A stretch of DNA of 64,000 nt from Gordionus sp. m RMFG-2023 (GCF_954871325.1 NC_088779.1:2110846-2174845), one strand, 5' to 3'; counted from the stretch's first letter, positions 1-12,102 are shown. A program made the numbers and translations. Notes: a model not told the origin generated them from the letters alone.

Positions 1-540
1 CACTAAAAAATATTGGAAAATCCTAGAATAACCTCTCATCTAAATAAATATAAATTTCTAAATCACACCTCATAAAATAAGAAATTTTTTTAATTTCATC
101 CATTACATCATCGAATATGGGAGAAAATTCAAATTCTACGTCAATCTTGACTAGCCATCAGCTAGTTTGTATATATTTTACTAGCTTTACTAGCTTTTCT
201 AGCTAACATGTGAAATCTATGAATATATAGAAAATTGATAAAAAATTTAGGATATAATTCAATTACAAATACATTAAACAGGTATCAAAACATGATTGAT
301 TTATTAAAAAAAAGGCTGTTATAAAAATAGATAATGACAGAGAATAGATATGAGAGCTTTAATTGGCATTGAGAAAAATTGGAAATAGTTGAAAATATGC
401 TGATTAGGGCTTAAAATTTATAACAGTAAGGGAAAATATAATTTTCATGAAAAATTAATATAAAAGGTTATCGGGCACAAACGAGCTGGAATAAAAATTG
501 AATCAGGGCAACTTGTTGTTCACTTAAGTGTCGATAGTTA
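1..540. other. AT-rich spacer, nothing recognised
   Basis: No exon with plausible splice sites, RNA gene or named repeat could be found. A short cluster of repeated CTAGC/TAGCT motifs at about 150-205 is the only local structure. Confidence 0.4.
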
Positions 541-1676
541 TTGTCTGGATTATTGTTAATTTTCAAATTTTATTATATTATTTCATTTACATATGTACTA
601 ATCTTACCCATAACTGGCGTCTAATTTTTTATCCTTAAATACAATAATTCAAACCTTAACCCTACAATATAAAATATGAAAATTAATATTTATTAAAATA
701 CAAATTTTTGTAAAAAAAAATGTATATAATTATTATTCCAAATATTTTGAATACAATTATATTGAAAGATTTATTATCTTATTATTATTATCAACATTAT
801 TAGATTAAATATTCTGGTTAGTTAGTAAAATATATAGATAATTTATACCTGCCCTTATAAATTTAGTTTGCATACGCATTTGCAATTATTCAATTTTTTT
901 TTATAGATAATGAAATGGAGAAAATTTTTAAAGTATGCTAACATTTTGGTAATAATATATATTATATAATATATAAAATAAGTTTCAAATAAAATAAGGC
1001 CACCTAAAGAAATAAATTATTTATTTTCCTATTTTCTCATTCTCATTCTTATTATATTATATATTATATTGAATATAATTTAGATTAAATATATTACTTT
1101 ATTATTAGTAATTATATCCAGTATCTTAGTTTTAACTACTTGTTTATTTTATATTAATAGGAAAAGTAATCAGAGTTAACTAATTGCATTTTAATTTTTT
1201 TTATATTCATAGATTATGACAATTTTTTATTTATTTCTATATTTATCAATAAACTTTTTTTTAGGTAAGCAAATGCAAAAGTAAATTTTTCTAAATCTTA
1301 AAAAACATAATTTTTCAAAATTAAATAAACATTAAATATCATAATAATCACAAACAATATGAATTCGATTATTTTTTTGGTCCCAATTTTGATGAAAACT
1401 TTTCTTTGATGCGAAATAAGTGACTCCAATTTTAGAAAATACCGTAACCCATACTTACTATAGAGCTTTTGCTATTGATCTGTATAAAATAAATTTGATT
1501 TATATAAAAGGATATATGATTTCCGGCGAACATGTAATTTTGTTAAAAATCTTGAACTACTTTTACTTTAGTATTTATAATTTATGGAAATCTATTCTAA
1601 GATGTTTGCAATTCTTTCAGAAAATAGATTGAAGCTAGTGAGAGTTAAGAAAAAAATAAAACATTTGAAAAACAAA
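540..1676. repeat. Duplicated 3' flank of gene copy A
   Basis: This non-coding stretch aligns by eye with 4980-6060 and 15770-16560, for example the AT-rich stretch near 700-840 against 5055-5165 and the conserved text around 1370-1630 against 5740-5990. It lies just 3' of a minus-strand gene remnant, as do the matching blocks of the other copies, so it is part of the tandem duplication unit. Small open frames here are not coding; their counterparts in the other copies are broken. Confidence 0.7.
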
Positions 1677-2295
1677 TCAGAAATAAAATTTTAGAAAATA
1701 AATGAAGCATGAATGGATTGAGAATGAACTAACAACGACTCTAGTTGGAATTTTAGCAGCATCCATTTCAAAGTTCAATGAGAACCTTTTGAAACCGCCC
1801 AATTCTTTGGTGTCGCCAAGATTTCTAGGAGTTAGTATCAAGTCATCACCAAATATCACATCCGCCAAATAATCTCCATAATTATATTGAAAATTCACAT
1901 CATCCCCATTAATAACACCTTATGGAAATAAGATATATTGAAAGAACATAAATATTATAATGGATATGAATAATGAACAAATGAACTAAAACAATTTTTA
2001 AAAAAATAAAACTTATTTGTGTTGCTTTTGCGAAGAAGTACAAATCAATTTCAAATAGGCAATCCTCATCATCCTTATTTATGACAAAGGTCATTGGAAA
2101 TTGGTTCTCTTAATAAAAAATGTATGTAGAAAGGGTAAAAAAAAAGATAAAGAAATTTTAAGAAAAGAATGGATGATAAAAATAAATGAAGAAAAAAAAA
2201 TAATAAATTAAAATAAAATTTACTATAATAGCTTCTCATAGATATGGTTTCCGTGAATGATATAGGTTTTTCATTGAGCGTAACTATGCATCCAG
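1677..2295 (-). CDS. Small secreted-protein family, copy A (exons 2-4; exon 1 not found)
   Basis: Three minus-strand exons match copy B: exon 2 (2295-2224), exon 3 (2108-2013) and exon 4 (1918-1677). All keep phase 1 and GT-AG borders and read openly across the joins. The protein keeps the motif FPMTFVINKD and the segment IDLYFFAKATQI. The cysteine near the C-terminus of copy B is replaced here, and the reading frame runs about nine codons past the stop position of copy B and adds a new cysteine. The signal-peptide exon expected near 3.8-4.3 kb was not found; homology to intron 1 of copy B stops where a hAT fragment begins (about 3810). It is either a gene with a different first exon or a pseudogene that lost its 5' end. 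The protein family is not recognised. Confidence 0.6.
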
Positions 2296-2573
2296 CTGAG
2301 AGAAAAAATAGAAAAATCAATATTTATAGTTATTTCCTCTTTTTCGAAAGGGTTCGTAGTAAAAGGAGGCCGTGAATCCGCAATTAGCATTCGATAAGGT
2401 TTATCCAATCTCAAACCAGAGAAATTTACTGCAAAATTTGACATATCCAATGCTTTTAATTCATATAATAAAAATATTATGATTTTTCTTACACGTTCCC
2501 TGATTATTACAATTATAATCGTCTCAGCTACGGAATCCCTTCCTTATTTAAAGATTTTATAATTAAACCGGTG

Positions 2574-3365
2574 GAGGACTTTTTGCAGGGAGATCAATTA
2601 GGACCGTTTTTATTAACAATCTTAAACACCTTATTAATGACATTGCTCTTTGGTGCAAACGCAATCTGCACTTTTGGTACCTAGATGACTGTAAAAATTT
2701 GCCCATTAATCGATTAGGGTATGTCTTGATATAATAAATAAACAAACATTTTGATCAACTCAGTTTATCTTTAAACATCAAAAAAATGTTAAATTTATCT
2801 ATCCCCACCCTCTACTAACTCCTTATCAGATAATCTTCGACAAACACCCATGCGAGATTGCATTAGCTCTTAAGAGGCACAGAAGGAGTTTCAAATTTTT
2901 AAATAATCACCTACTATTATTATTCCCCAAACTGCCAGTTATAAATAAATTATCAATCCATCAATTTTATCATCAAAAATGTTCTTTTAATTCCGCAATT
3001 CAAATATTGTCTATAAACCACAGGTGCCTTCGCGTTTGAATCTTTGAAAAGATTACGAACAAAACATTTTAAGAATGGTGCAAGAGTTACTAAATATTAA
3101 ATAATATTCTAAATCCTGGCGTCAGGAAACTCTTCTTTGCATATTGGAGTCTTAGTTGCAACATACGTAATCAGATCGCAGACAATTTTGGGCGTCAGGC
3201 TCTACATTGTAAATTCATATCAAAAATTAATCTACACATCAAAATAAATACACTTATTGCTAAATTTTTTAGTAAAACACATTTCCGGCGCATTCTTGAA
3301 CCCACAGCAAAGATAAATAGCGCCATGACAGCAAAACTATTCCTAGGCAAACCCTTGGTCTGAGA
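2574..3365 (+). mobile_element. Decayed LINE reverse-transcriptase relic
   Basis: Plus-strand translation shows two reverse-transcriptase landmarks: QGDQLGPFLLTI near 2585 and, in another frame, WYLDD near 2680. Spacing and order fit the palm domain of a non-LTR element. Later text, up to a frame containing AYWSLSC near 3140, looks like its C-terminal part. Frames change more than once, so the copy is dead. A second copy of part of it lies at 19558-19795, and the tail resembles 7575-7625. The clade cannot be named from this little sequence. Confidence 0.6.
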
Positions 3366-3511
3366 TTTTACTTGCATAGACCCCCTTGCCCCTTCTAATA
3401 CAGGACCCTTTTATCAGGGCTGGGTCATTAATATGTCTAAAATATTCTTAACTGATGGGTGATAACCCTTTTGTCCTGTATCATCCTGTTCTTTCTTTCT
3501 TTCTTTCTTTT

Positions 3512-3600
<89 letters not shown>

Positions 3601-3805
3601 TCTCTTTTTTCTTTTCTTTTCTTTTCTTTCTTCAATTTTATAGTTTAGTGAAAATGAAAATATCTATTTAAAATATTTTTTTGGGAAAAAATAATAAAAT
3701 AAGAGTTAGAACACAAGCTAGAAGCCCTTACGGTTTTATTTTTTTGGTATAATCGATTCGACAATAAATATAAAAATCAATATTAAAAACAGGGTTTACC
3801 GAATT
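3270..3805. repeat. Copy of the intron 1 block of the secreted-protein gene
   Basis: This block repeats 7930-8440 in order: the text beginning with an AAAACACATTTCC-like motif, the stretch ending in GTGATAACCC, the CTTT microsatellite, then the stretch containing GGTATAATCGATTC. In copy B this lies within intron 1, so its position upstream of copy A exons shows that A and B arose by duplication of one locus. Homology ends at about 3805, just before the hAT fragment. Confidence 0.8.
3491..3634. repeat. CTTT tetranucleotide microsatellite
   Basis: A long CTTT tract decays at its 3' end into TTTTC units. The shorter equivalent in copy B is at 8161-8238, so the array length differs between the duplicates. 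Open frames here are an artefact of the repeat. Confidence 0.95.
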
Positions 3806-3814
3806 AAAGGTAGT

Positions 3815-4150
3815 GATTCGGGATGTTGAATTTAGAAAGAAAAATAATGTTAATGAAATACTTGAATTTTTCATGCACCGATTTGATGAAAAGTTTTAAA
3901 GAGTTTTTTAAATTATTTACAAATTCATCTTAACTTTGGCTTCAACAACAACAAGTGCAGAAAGGAGTTTTTCATCTTTAAAAAGAATCAAATCTTATTG
4001 CAGAAACAGGATGAGCCTAAATGATTATCAAATCTATCTTTGATTTCGATTGAAAAAAATATTATTAAAAAATTTAAAATCTAGCGATAACTTTTATAAT
4101 GCAGTACTTGTTCATTTTACTCAAAAACAAAGACGAACACTTATTTATAA
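3815..4150 (+). mobile_element. hAT transposase C-terminal (dimerisation) relic
   Basis: The plus-strand frame from 3930 reads LASTTTSAERSFSSLKRIK followed by RNRMSLNDY, the C-terminal dimerisation signature of hAT transposases of the ZMYM1-like type. A stop follows a few codons after the last motif and the frame then shifts, so it is non-functional. The weaker upstream text (VEFRKKN, EILEFFMHRFDEKF) fits the preceding helix region. It sits exactly where copy A loses homology to copy B, so its insertion or a linked deletion may have removed exon 1 of copy A. Confidence 0.8.
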
Positions 4151-4354
4151 ATCTTAATGTTTTTATGGTTTGAGTTTGACTAAAATATAAAAAAAAAATT
4201 TGATTGCTTCCCTGGTAGTAAACTTGACGCTTCGTCACTAATGTACACTCTTTAATGGTGCATTTTGCATTTGTCTCGCGATTAACTTTTAATTGTAAAA
4301 TAATATTAATGGAATATTAAAATTAAAAGTTTTTCAATCCTGCTATTTCAACCA

Positions 4355-6073
4355 TAGTTTTAGAATTTTGTTTCACAATTTGGAAAGCTGGACAGAGAAT
4401 ATTTATTTAACATACTTATTTCTATCATTTAACTTCACATTTAATTAAAACTTTATGATTTTGTATTCAATTACTAATATGTGCATTTTGCTAACATTAT
4501 TTCAATTTAATTCAATTATAATTTATTTTCCAAGTATTAAATATTTACTTCACTACCCATCATGAAAGTATAAGAGGTTATCACATTACAAAGATATTTT
4601 TTAAATCAATGGATGTATTCACAACTTAAGCATAAATTATTTAGAAGATGTTTGTAAATCTTTTTGATATAAATTTCATAATATCTCAAAAAATATCTTT
4701 ATACACTCAATAAAATGTTACTTACCTATTCATATTTATATTATTAATGTATTATCTAAAAATATTGGGAGTAAATAACATTGCCTAGTAATGCGAGTTC
4801 TGATGTTCCTAAAAAATAAGAATTATTTTAATTTTGAATTCTTTTTTTTTGCTTTCATTTTAGAAATGATGACAAATCACATTTTTCTGGGCTCTCATTT
4901 ATTTGAAATATCTGTCAGCTCTAATATCTATAATTTTTCCCATAGAGTGGTCTTATTATTATACTTATAATACATTACCTCACGAAATTAATATGATTGT
5001 CACATTTTTTTCCTCCTCTTAATTAATATTGTACAAATATATTGTTAAAATCTAAATTTTTATAAAAAATATAATAATAATTTCGTATTATTATTCCAAT
5101 TATTATTACAATTATATTGAAACATTTATTAGCTTCTTTTTATTATTATTAGATTAAATGTAGTATTTAATTTTAATGACTTGTTTTATAAAAAGGAAAG
5201 GAGTTGGTTAAATTAAGTATATAAATAATTTATAACTGCAACATTTCTGATTTATATCTTTATGAATTTTAGTTTGCATAGGCATTTTCAGTTTATTTAG
5301 TCATTTGCATTTATCATACAATTATATTAGAAATCTAGCAACTTAAACTATTATTTCAATTTTTTTAAATTATATAAATAAAGAAATGGGGTAAAGTGTT
5401 AAAATTATTTTTTCAGTTTATTTTTGAAAGTATTATTCTTATAATTCATGTTAAAAAATATAATATACTAACTAATATTATGCCCACAATTTTTTTTCAT
5501 TATAATTAACATCTTTAATATAATTCAATGTTATAGATTTTCCAATTTCGCAATCATTCCATAATCTGTCAATTTAAAATTTTGATATATATTTGGTTTT
5601 GACAATTTTTATGATTAATTTTTTTTTTTTAAATTAGCAAGAATTGAAATTTTTCTAATCTACAAACAAGAATTTTCTAAAATTAAAATAAACATTAATA
5701 AAATATAATAATGATCATAATATTTGATATTGATTATTTTTTGTTCCATGTTTAGATGATGTTTTTTTGATGCGAAATAAATTAACCAGCGTAACCCATA
5801 CTTATAATTTTGCTTTTGGTATTGATCTGTATAAAATAAATTTAATTTTTTATTAAAAAGAAATATTATTTCCGGCTACATGTAATTATTTAATATTTAA
5901 AAATAACTTTAACTACATTTCTTTAGTTGCAAATTTATGGGAATTTATTCTAAGATGTTTGTTATAAAATCATTCAGAAAATAGATTGAAGCGAAGTGTT
6001 AAAAAAAATTAAGAAGAAACTTTAGGAAGAAACAGATACGATTAAAATAAAATTTAAGAAAAAATAAATGAAG
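4355..6073. repeat. Duplicated 3' flank of gene copy B
   Basis: Nearly collinear with 15195-16560 and, in part, with 10545-10945 and 18890-19555. Shared landmarks include AAAGCTGGA at 4384 and 15224, the TATCACATTACAAAGATA text at 4580 and 15387, and the TTTGCATTTATCATAC text at 5305 and 16122. No coding potential is conserved across copies. A TTTATT at about 5944 reads AATAAA on the minus strand and could be the polyadenylation signal of copy B. Confidence 0.85.
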
Positions 6074-8606
6074 TCATGAATGAATTGAGAAGGAAGAACT
6101 CACGACGCATGTAGTGGGTTTAGCATTATTTGTCATTTCAAAGTCCAATGAGAACCTTACGAAACCGCCTATTTCTTCGGAAGTGCCAAATTTTCCAGGA
6201 GTTAGTGACAAGTCGACGCCATTTGTTGTTCCCGCCTGAACGCCATTATTGTATTGAAAATTTACATCATTCCCATTTACAACACCTGAATGAATAGGAT
6301 ATTTTGGAAGGAGGATATAATATTCCAATGTAAAATCTATATAAAACAAAAATTAATACTTATTTGTGTTGCTTTGGCGAAGAAGTACAAATCAATTGAA
6401 AATCGACATTCATTATTATCCTTGTTTATCACGAAGGTCATCGGAAAGTCGGTTCCTTAATAAAAAGAAAAAAATATATATGTATTAAAAGAGTAAGAAG
6501 GAAAAAAAATGAGGAATATATAAGAATAGAAAAGGATGATAAAATAAATGAAGAAGAAAAAAATAATCAATTAAAATAAAATTTACCATAATAGGTTTTC
6601 AAAGTTATGGTATCCGGTATTGGTATAGACACTCCCTGGAGGGTAACCAGGCAAGCAGCTGAGAGAAAAGATAGAAAAATTATATTTATTTATTTTTATT
6701 TATTTCCTTTTTTTTCTCTCTCTTTAATATATTCTTGAAAATTATAATTATCTATAAGTTGTATAGCCGTTACTTTTTCCCTTAAAAAAAAATCAGGTTA
6801 AGTTACATTTTACGTGATACTTACTTTGTTAATATATAATATCATTTTTATTTTAACTTTTGTTAAATGTTTGTGTTGTGGTTTACTATAAATACAATCG
6901 TTGGGGAAAACCAATTTTTCAATATTAAATTCTTCTTTAAATTTTTATTAAAAAAATTAATTTTTATAGACTTTTTATTTAATTTTAATAAAAAATTTAA
7001 TGCTAAATAAAAAATAAAATGAATGACAGAACAAAATAGCAGCACGAATTTTCGAAAAATGGGACCAAATTTAAAGACCAAAATAAGGTTTATTAGGATC
7101 TTAACTTTTGAGCAGTAAGTGCTCTGGCATCTCTTCCTTTTAAAATTTAAAAAAATTATATTTTTTTGAAAACATAATTTTTAGTAAAATCCCATGGTTG
7201 ATATATAATCTTTACACTTCTCACTTATAATTTTAAATATTTGACATAACTTATCGCTCCAAAGAGTTATAAATTAATAATTTACAACTTGCTCCCTTAA
7301 AGTATTCCATCATTTCTTAATGGACTTTTAGATTTAGACACTCAATTCATTAAAAACATTTATTAGTTATATATATCAATATGGAAAATTGGCACATAAT
7401 CTTGTCCCAATTAATCTTTGGTGCTCGTTTAATCATACTTGAAAAATCTGAAAAAGTATTTCCAATTAGCTACTGGAATTTTCTACCCTTACCCCTCGAG
7501 GCAATTTCAAAAATTAATTGTAATCGTCTTGAATTAAATCATAGCTCCAGGTTACGAGTTGGGTTCGGAGTATTTTCTAACTCCTGGAGTCAGTAAACTC
7601 TTTCTTGCATATCTGGAAGCTTAGGGACTGATATTTGCAATAACAATTGCGCTCGTTTATTTCATATCTTTTACAAATTCCGTAAAACACAGCATTTTCT
7701 AAAATTTTAATTGAAAATGATAGTTTGATAGACGAAGCCTTAAATTGCTGAGACATCAATCTTGCCAAATATACCTTCACTAGATTCATCAAAGCTGAAA
7801 GACTGGGGTCTAGGATTGGTATGTTCCTTCGCATACTCTAACTTGAACCAAGATCACCAATTCAAATTTTTCCCTAAGAAGCATAATTCTAACAAATCCG
7901 ACCATGATGGCTTGACTCTTACCCTAGTATAGTAAAACACATTTCCCGCGCATTCTTGAACCCTCAGCATAGATAAAAAGCGTCCTGACAGCAAAACTAT
8001 TCCCAGGCCAACCCTTGATCTAGGATTTTACTTGCATAGACCCCCTTGCCCCTTCTAATACACGACCCTTATATCAGGGCTGAGTCATTAATATGTCTAA
8101 AATATTCTTAACTGATGGGTGATAACCCTTTCGTCCTCATCGTAACTATATCATCCTGTTCTTTCTTTCTTTCTTTCTTTCTTCTCTTTTTTCTTTTCTT
8201 TTCTTTTCTTTTCTTTTCTTTTCTTTTCTTTCTTTCTTCAATTTTAGAGTTTAGTGAAAAAAAGAAAAAAAAAACTCATTTTTAAATTTAAAAAGATGAA
8301 CTATTGAAAATATCTATTTAAAATATTTTTTTGGAAAAAATAATAAAATAAGAGTTAGAACACAAGCTAGAAGCCCTTACGGTTTTATTTTTTTGGTATA
8401 ATCGATTCAACAATAAATATAAAAATCAAAATATTAAAAACCAGGTTTGCCGGGTCGAATAATTTAAGTATTTTTACGGACCGGATAAAATTGATCCTTA
8501 GCTTAAAAAAAAGTATTTTATTTTTTTTACCTTCCATGACATCTATCCCAAAATTCGCTAATGCAAGAATCCCAAAAAGAACTGATAAAGCTAAATTCGT
8601 ATTCAT
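6074..8606 (-). CDS. Small secreted protein, complete four-exon gene (copy B)
   Basis: Four minus-strand exons: 8606-8531, 6658-6587, 6455-6360 and 6285-6074. All three introns are GT-AG and phase 1, and the joined frame is open for 151 residues. Residues 1-25 (start MNTNLALSVLFGILALANF) form a hydrophobic signal peptide. The mature part has three cysteines (about residues 27, 66 and 141), the conserved core FPMTFVINKD and IDLYFFAKATQI, and a C-terminal part with GGFVRFSLDFEM. Residue patterns alternate as in a beta-rich fold, and no membrane segment follows the signal. The start is the first ATG of the exon shared with copies C and D. I do not recognise the family. Exon conservation among copies and exact phase keeping argue for a real gene; expression is not shown. 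Confidence 0.78.
6660..8530 (-). other. Intron 1 of copy B, holding older repeats
   Basis: About 1.87 kb between exons 1 and 2. It contains LINE-like text (7575-7625), a block at 7626-7818 shared with 17524-17712, a block at 7930-8440 shared with 3270-3805, and a CTTT microsatellite. The site GTTGTGGTTTA at about 6877 is the empty version of a transposon insertion seen in copy C at 17252. Confidence 0.75.
8161..8238. repeat. CTTT/TTTTC microsatellite
   Basis: Short counterpart of the array at 3491-3634, inside intron 1 of copy B. Confidence 0.95.
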
Positions 8607-8839
8607 AATAAAAAAATTTTTAAAGGAGGAAATACAGTGATATAATATTTCTAAAAATAAATTTTTGAGAGGAAGGAGGAATTTAAAAGGAGAAAAAATT
8701 ATTTATCAAATAAAAAAAATGGAAAGATTATTTGTGTTAGATAAATAAGATTCCTATCAATGCAAACAAGGAAAAACGGATTTAAAGTAAGTAAATAAAT
8801 CTATTAGATGGAATATTCCCTATAATCCCTTAATTGTTT

Positions 8840-9120
8840 TTTTAAAAAATGGAACCATAGTCAACATATATAAAATTTTTAATAAGAACCCTCATTTATT
8901 TATTAAAATGCGATAATAACTCATTTTTAAATTTATATCGAGCAAGATTTGTTCTTAGAGGTTCTTACAATGCGCCAGATTTTTAGCCCGCCAGCTCACG
9001 CTAACCTTATCCTACAGGCTAGTGATGGTTGTTGGGTTAAAAGTTGGGCGATGAGGCGGATGAGTTTGAAATAATTTATATCAGACGAAATGAGCGAAAC
9101 AACATAACATTTATTTATTA
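8840..9120 (-). repeat. Degenerate tRNA-derived SINE-like block upstream of copy B
   Basis: Aligns with 26130-26330, which lies at the same distance upstream of copy D exon 1. In the better preserved D copy the minus strand shows a B-box-like GGTTCGAATCC; here it has decayed. Its presence in both copies suggests it predates that duplication. Confidence 0.45.
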
Positions 9121-9580
9121 AAAATACATTGTTTTTTCATTTTACGATATCGCGGTTTGATACCAAACTGCGAATCCCCTAGGAAAACCGCTCATGCCAA
9201 GGTAGTAAACTGCAAATGTATTGGATGGATAAACCGAATAATAACCTTTGACTTTTTTTTGCAATATAATAATATTTTGATAAACAATTTTGAAATGATA
9301 TATATATATATATATGTACGATTGAAAAGGATCCACATTATTATTTTAAAATATAAAAAATGTAAAAATTCATGCAAATTTTTTCTATGATCCTGAAAAA
9401 ATTAAATTAAAAAGATACTATTTTCGGATCAAATTATTGAAAGTATCGAGACATCCAACCCATTCGCCTTATATCCCGACAAAATATAGAATTGAAGAAA
9501 ATAAAAAAAAACTATAAATATGATCAAGGGTCGGGTTAAATTTTTTTCAGCTGCGAACGTGAAAGGCCGTGAATTATTCA
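9120..9580. other. AT-rich upstream region with a short TA repeat
   Basis: A TA dinucleotide run lies at about 9297-9316. Short open frames on both strands overlap each other and have no counterpart in the paralogous block near 26.3 kb. No gene is supported. Confidence 0.4.
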
Positions 9581-9584
9581 ATGG

Positions 9585-9910
9585 CATATATAATGGCCTA
9601 GACCGACGATTCGTTCATTAAAAGTGGTACACGACATGGATGCAAATCAGCTGGAGACGCCATCTTGGTTACACTAATCATCATTAAAAATTTTAAACGA
9701 AGAAGCCCTAATTTATTCCTATATCTGACCCAAACTTTATTAAGGAATTACCCCTGATCATCGAGATAATGAAGGAAGCAAGTTATCAATTTAAATAGTA
9801 GTTTTTTTAACATGAGAATAATTACCTATATGGATTACCAAAATGGCGGCTGCAGCCGATTCGCATTCAACGACGCTTAAAAAATGCGTTTTTAAACGAA
9901 TCAATCGTCA
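9585..9910 (+). mobile_element. Palindromic MITE, CAGCTG/GCCATTTT family, copy 1
   Basis: Shares its whole length with 26471-26788 and, inverted, with 31965-32245 and 44590-44881. Inner arms read CAGCTGGAGACGCCATCTTG on the left and CCAAAATGGCGG near 9838 on the right, which are inverted relatives of each other. The outer ends in better copies read AATGACATATAATAATACC. No coding capacity. Confidence 0.65.
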
Positions 9911-9929
9911 GTCTAGGTATTGGACATGT

Positions 9930-10540
9930 CATTGGAATTATTTTTTTGCCACACTAATCGGACGGCGGTTAGCAAATTTTTTATATTATATTATCTACCC
10001 AATTATTTTTGTTTATATTAAATTTTTGTTAATTAATTATTATTATTATAAACCTAAAAATATTTATTCATTAAAAACATAATTGACACGTATAATTTGT
10101 AAGCTCAATTTTTTTTAAAATTTCTATTCATTTTATTACCCTCGCTTGTTACGTTTAATTTTCGTATTTTTTTTATAATGTTAGTTAGAAAAAGATCTGC
10201 TTGAAGTTGGCAGAACGATTAGAAGCGCGATGCATAAGACGCCATTTTTTTAGGCTTAGAAATCGGTTGAAAGCACTACCGATGAAACGTGCATCATTCT
10301 TTAGTGCTTTGTTTAGTAGAGGAGGTTAGTGCGACATCCCCAATTCCGATCATGATGATAATTTGAGGTTGAGGTTCAGGGACAATAGAAGTAAAAGCAG
10401 CGGCGTTCTTGCAACTCTAAAATAACTTTTGCAGACTAAATTAAGTACAATAAAAAGTCATTTACGAAAAATTTAGTTTTCACCAATATTTCCTGCTTAA
10501 TTTATATTTCGTTGGTTATAAGCCACGTGATGATTTAGGC
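9930..10540. other. Spacer with one odd open, Arg-rich stretch
   Basis: Mostly AT-rich. At 10180-10330 the plus strand has about 45 open codons of higher GC (KICLKLAERLEARCIRRH...), preceded by an AG after a T-rich tract and followed by GTTAGT, so an exon is conceivable. Nothing similar occurs elsewhere in the window and no start or partner exon was found. Not called as a gene. Confidence 0.2.
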
Positions 10541-10544
10541 GTTA

Positions 10545-10945
10545 AGAGGCTATCACATTAAGATATTTTTTTAAATCATTTTTTTTCTGAAGTTCCAAGT
10601 AAATGTATGTACTCTAAGCATGAATTATTTTAGAAGATAATTGCGAATCTTTTTGATATAAATTTCATAAATTTACTTTATATACTCAATAAAAGTCTAT
10701 TTACCTACTTAAATTTATATTTTCAATTTATTGGATGTGAACAACAATGCTGACTAATGCGAGTTCTGATGTTCCCTAAGAATATGGATTATTTTTGTTA
10801 TCTTAGAAATTGGAGCAAGTTACATTTTCTGCTGTACTGTATGGACAATAAAAACTAAGGACAGAGAGCTATAAGCTCATTTAAAGCATCTGACAGTTCT
10901 AATATCTATCATATTTTTTTCCATAGAGTTGTCTTACTATCATAG
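10545..10945. repeat. Orphan fragment of the duplication unit
   Basis: Matches 4575-4960 and 15380-15740 (GGCTATCACATTA, ATGCGAGTTCTGATGTTCCC, AATATCTATCATA). It lies outside any copy of the gene, so it is a broken-off piece of the 3' flank and shows at least one more duplication event. Confidence 0.7.
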
Positions 10946-11335
10946 TTTTTAAAAAGATTTATATTTATATAAGCAGATAACCTGCCAAGGATGATGGGTA
11001 TTAATAAATTTCCCCCATTGTTTCGATGTTGGGTAAATTGTGCTTAGGTAAAAAAATAACGAAAATCATAGAAACTTCGACTAAAACCTCGATTACTACC
11101 AAATCTGATATAAAAGAAGAAAAGAATACAATAATAAGAAAATTGAAAGATATTGTACAAAAAAAATCTATTACTTAATAATGATTGAATCAGATATTAA
11201 TCTATTTTAAGAGGCGCGAATCAGAAATTCTTTGTTTCTTGACCTAGAGCTTATTTAAATTTTTTTTAAATATTATTTTTTTATAAGAATATGTTAAGTG
11301 AAGTAAAAATATATATATATAGTACCTTCAATATG

Positions 11336-11399
<64 letters not shown>

Positions 11400-11400
11400 T
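11336..11400. repeat. CTTT microsatellite
   Basis: Sixteen or so clean tetranucleotide units, followed directly by a GC-rich fragment (11401-11480) of the CCGGGCC-rich element family. Confidence 0.95.
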
Positions 11401-11680
11401 AGCTTCGTGGGCCAGGATCGGGATAAGATTTTTACGAACCCAGCCAAATTTTTGCTTAGGTCAGGGCCAGTTTATATATTTTTTTTTTTACTAAAGTTGT
11501 CAGGCCCTAACTCACTTTTAAAAATTAATTTTTGTTGAATCTAAATAATCTACTATTTAGAATCTTGAGGAATGGTCAAATTTAAAAACACTGTATTTGA
11601 AAATTAAAAAATTTGCACAGAGTGGCTACTAGTGATCTGCATCGGGCCTAATTTAAAGTTTTGCCGGCCCAGCCCTAATT
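11401..11680. mobile_element. Fragments of a CCGGGCC-rich element
   Basis: GC-rich islands at 11401-11480 and 11630-11680 (TAGTGATCTGCATCGGGCC) resemble 34998-35325, where the inverse end reads GATGCAGATCACC. A start of TAGTG fits a hAT-type end. Only pieces remain. Confidence 0.45.
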
Positions 11681-12102
11681 ATTTAAATATAGAAATGAAT
11701 TTTTTTTTATAATTAATTACTCAAAATAAAGGACTTTAAAAAAAAAATTGTTGCAAATTAAACACCTTCTTATTTATCCCACAATGGATATAATCTTATT
11801 TTAAGAAAAAGTTTTTCCTTCCCTTTTTTAAATGTGTTTTTTAGGTAAGCTATATTTTCCTTCTTTGTAAAAACAGTTTTGAATTTAAATTTTTAATACG
11901 ATACAAACTAACATTATTTTAAGATATAATATACCAACTAGGAGTGATACTACAAAAATATACTAATCCGACTTTTTAATAACACTGTACGGAGGTACCC
12001 GTATTATTCGATTCCCCTTAATTTATAATAATTTTTAAATAGTAGATTATTCATATATATATATAAAATTACAAAATAAAGTTCATCGGCCAATTTTTTA
12101 AA

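Noticed and set aside
1420-1632. 70-codon plus-strand frame
   Set aside because: It lies in the duplicated 3' flank; the matching region near 5790-5990 is not open.
3414-3671. Lys/Glu- and Phe/Leu-repeat open frames
   Set aside because: They are translations of the CTTT microsatellite on both strands, without conserved flanks.
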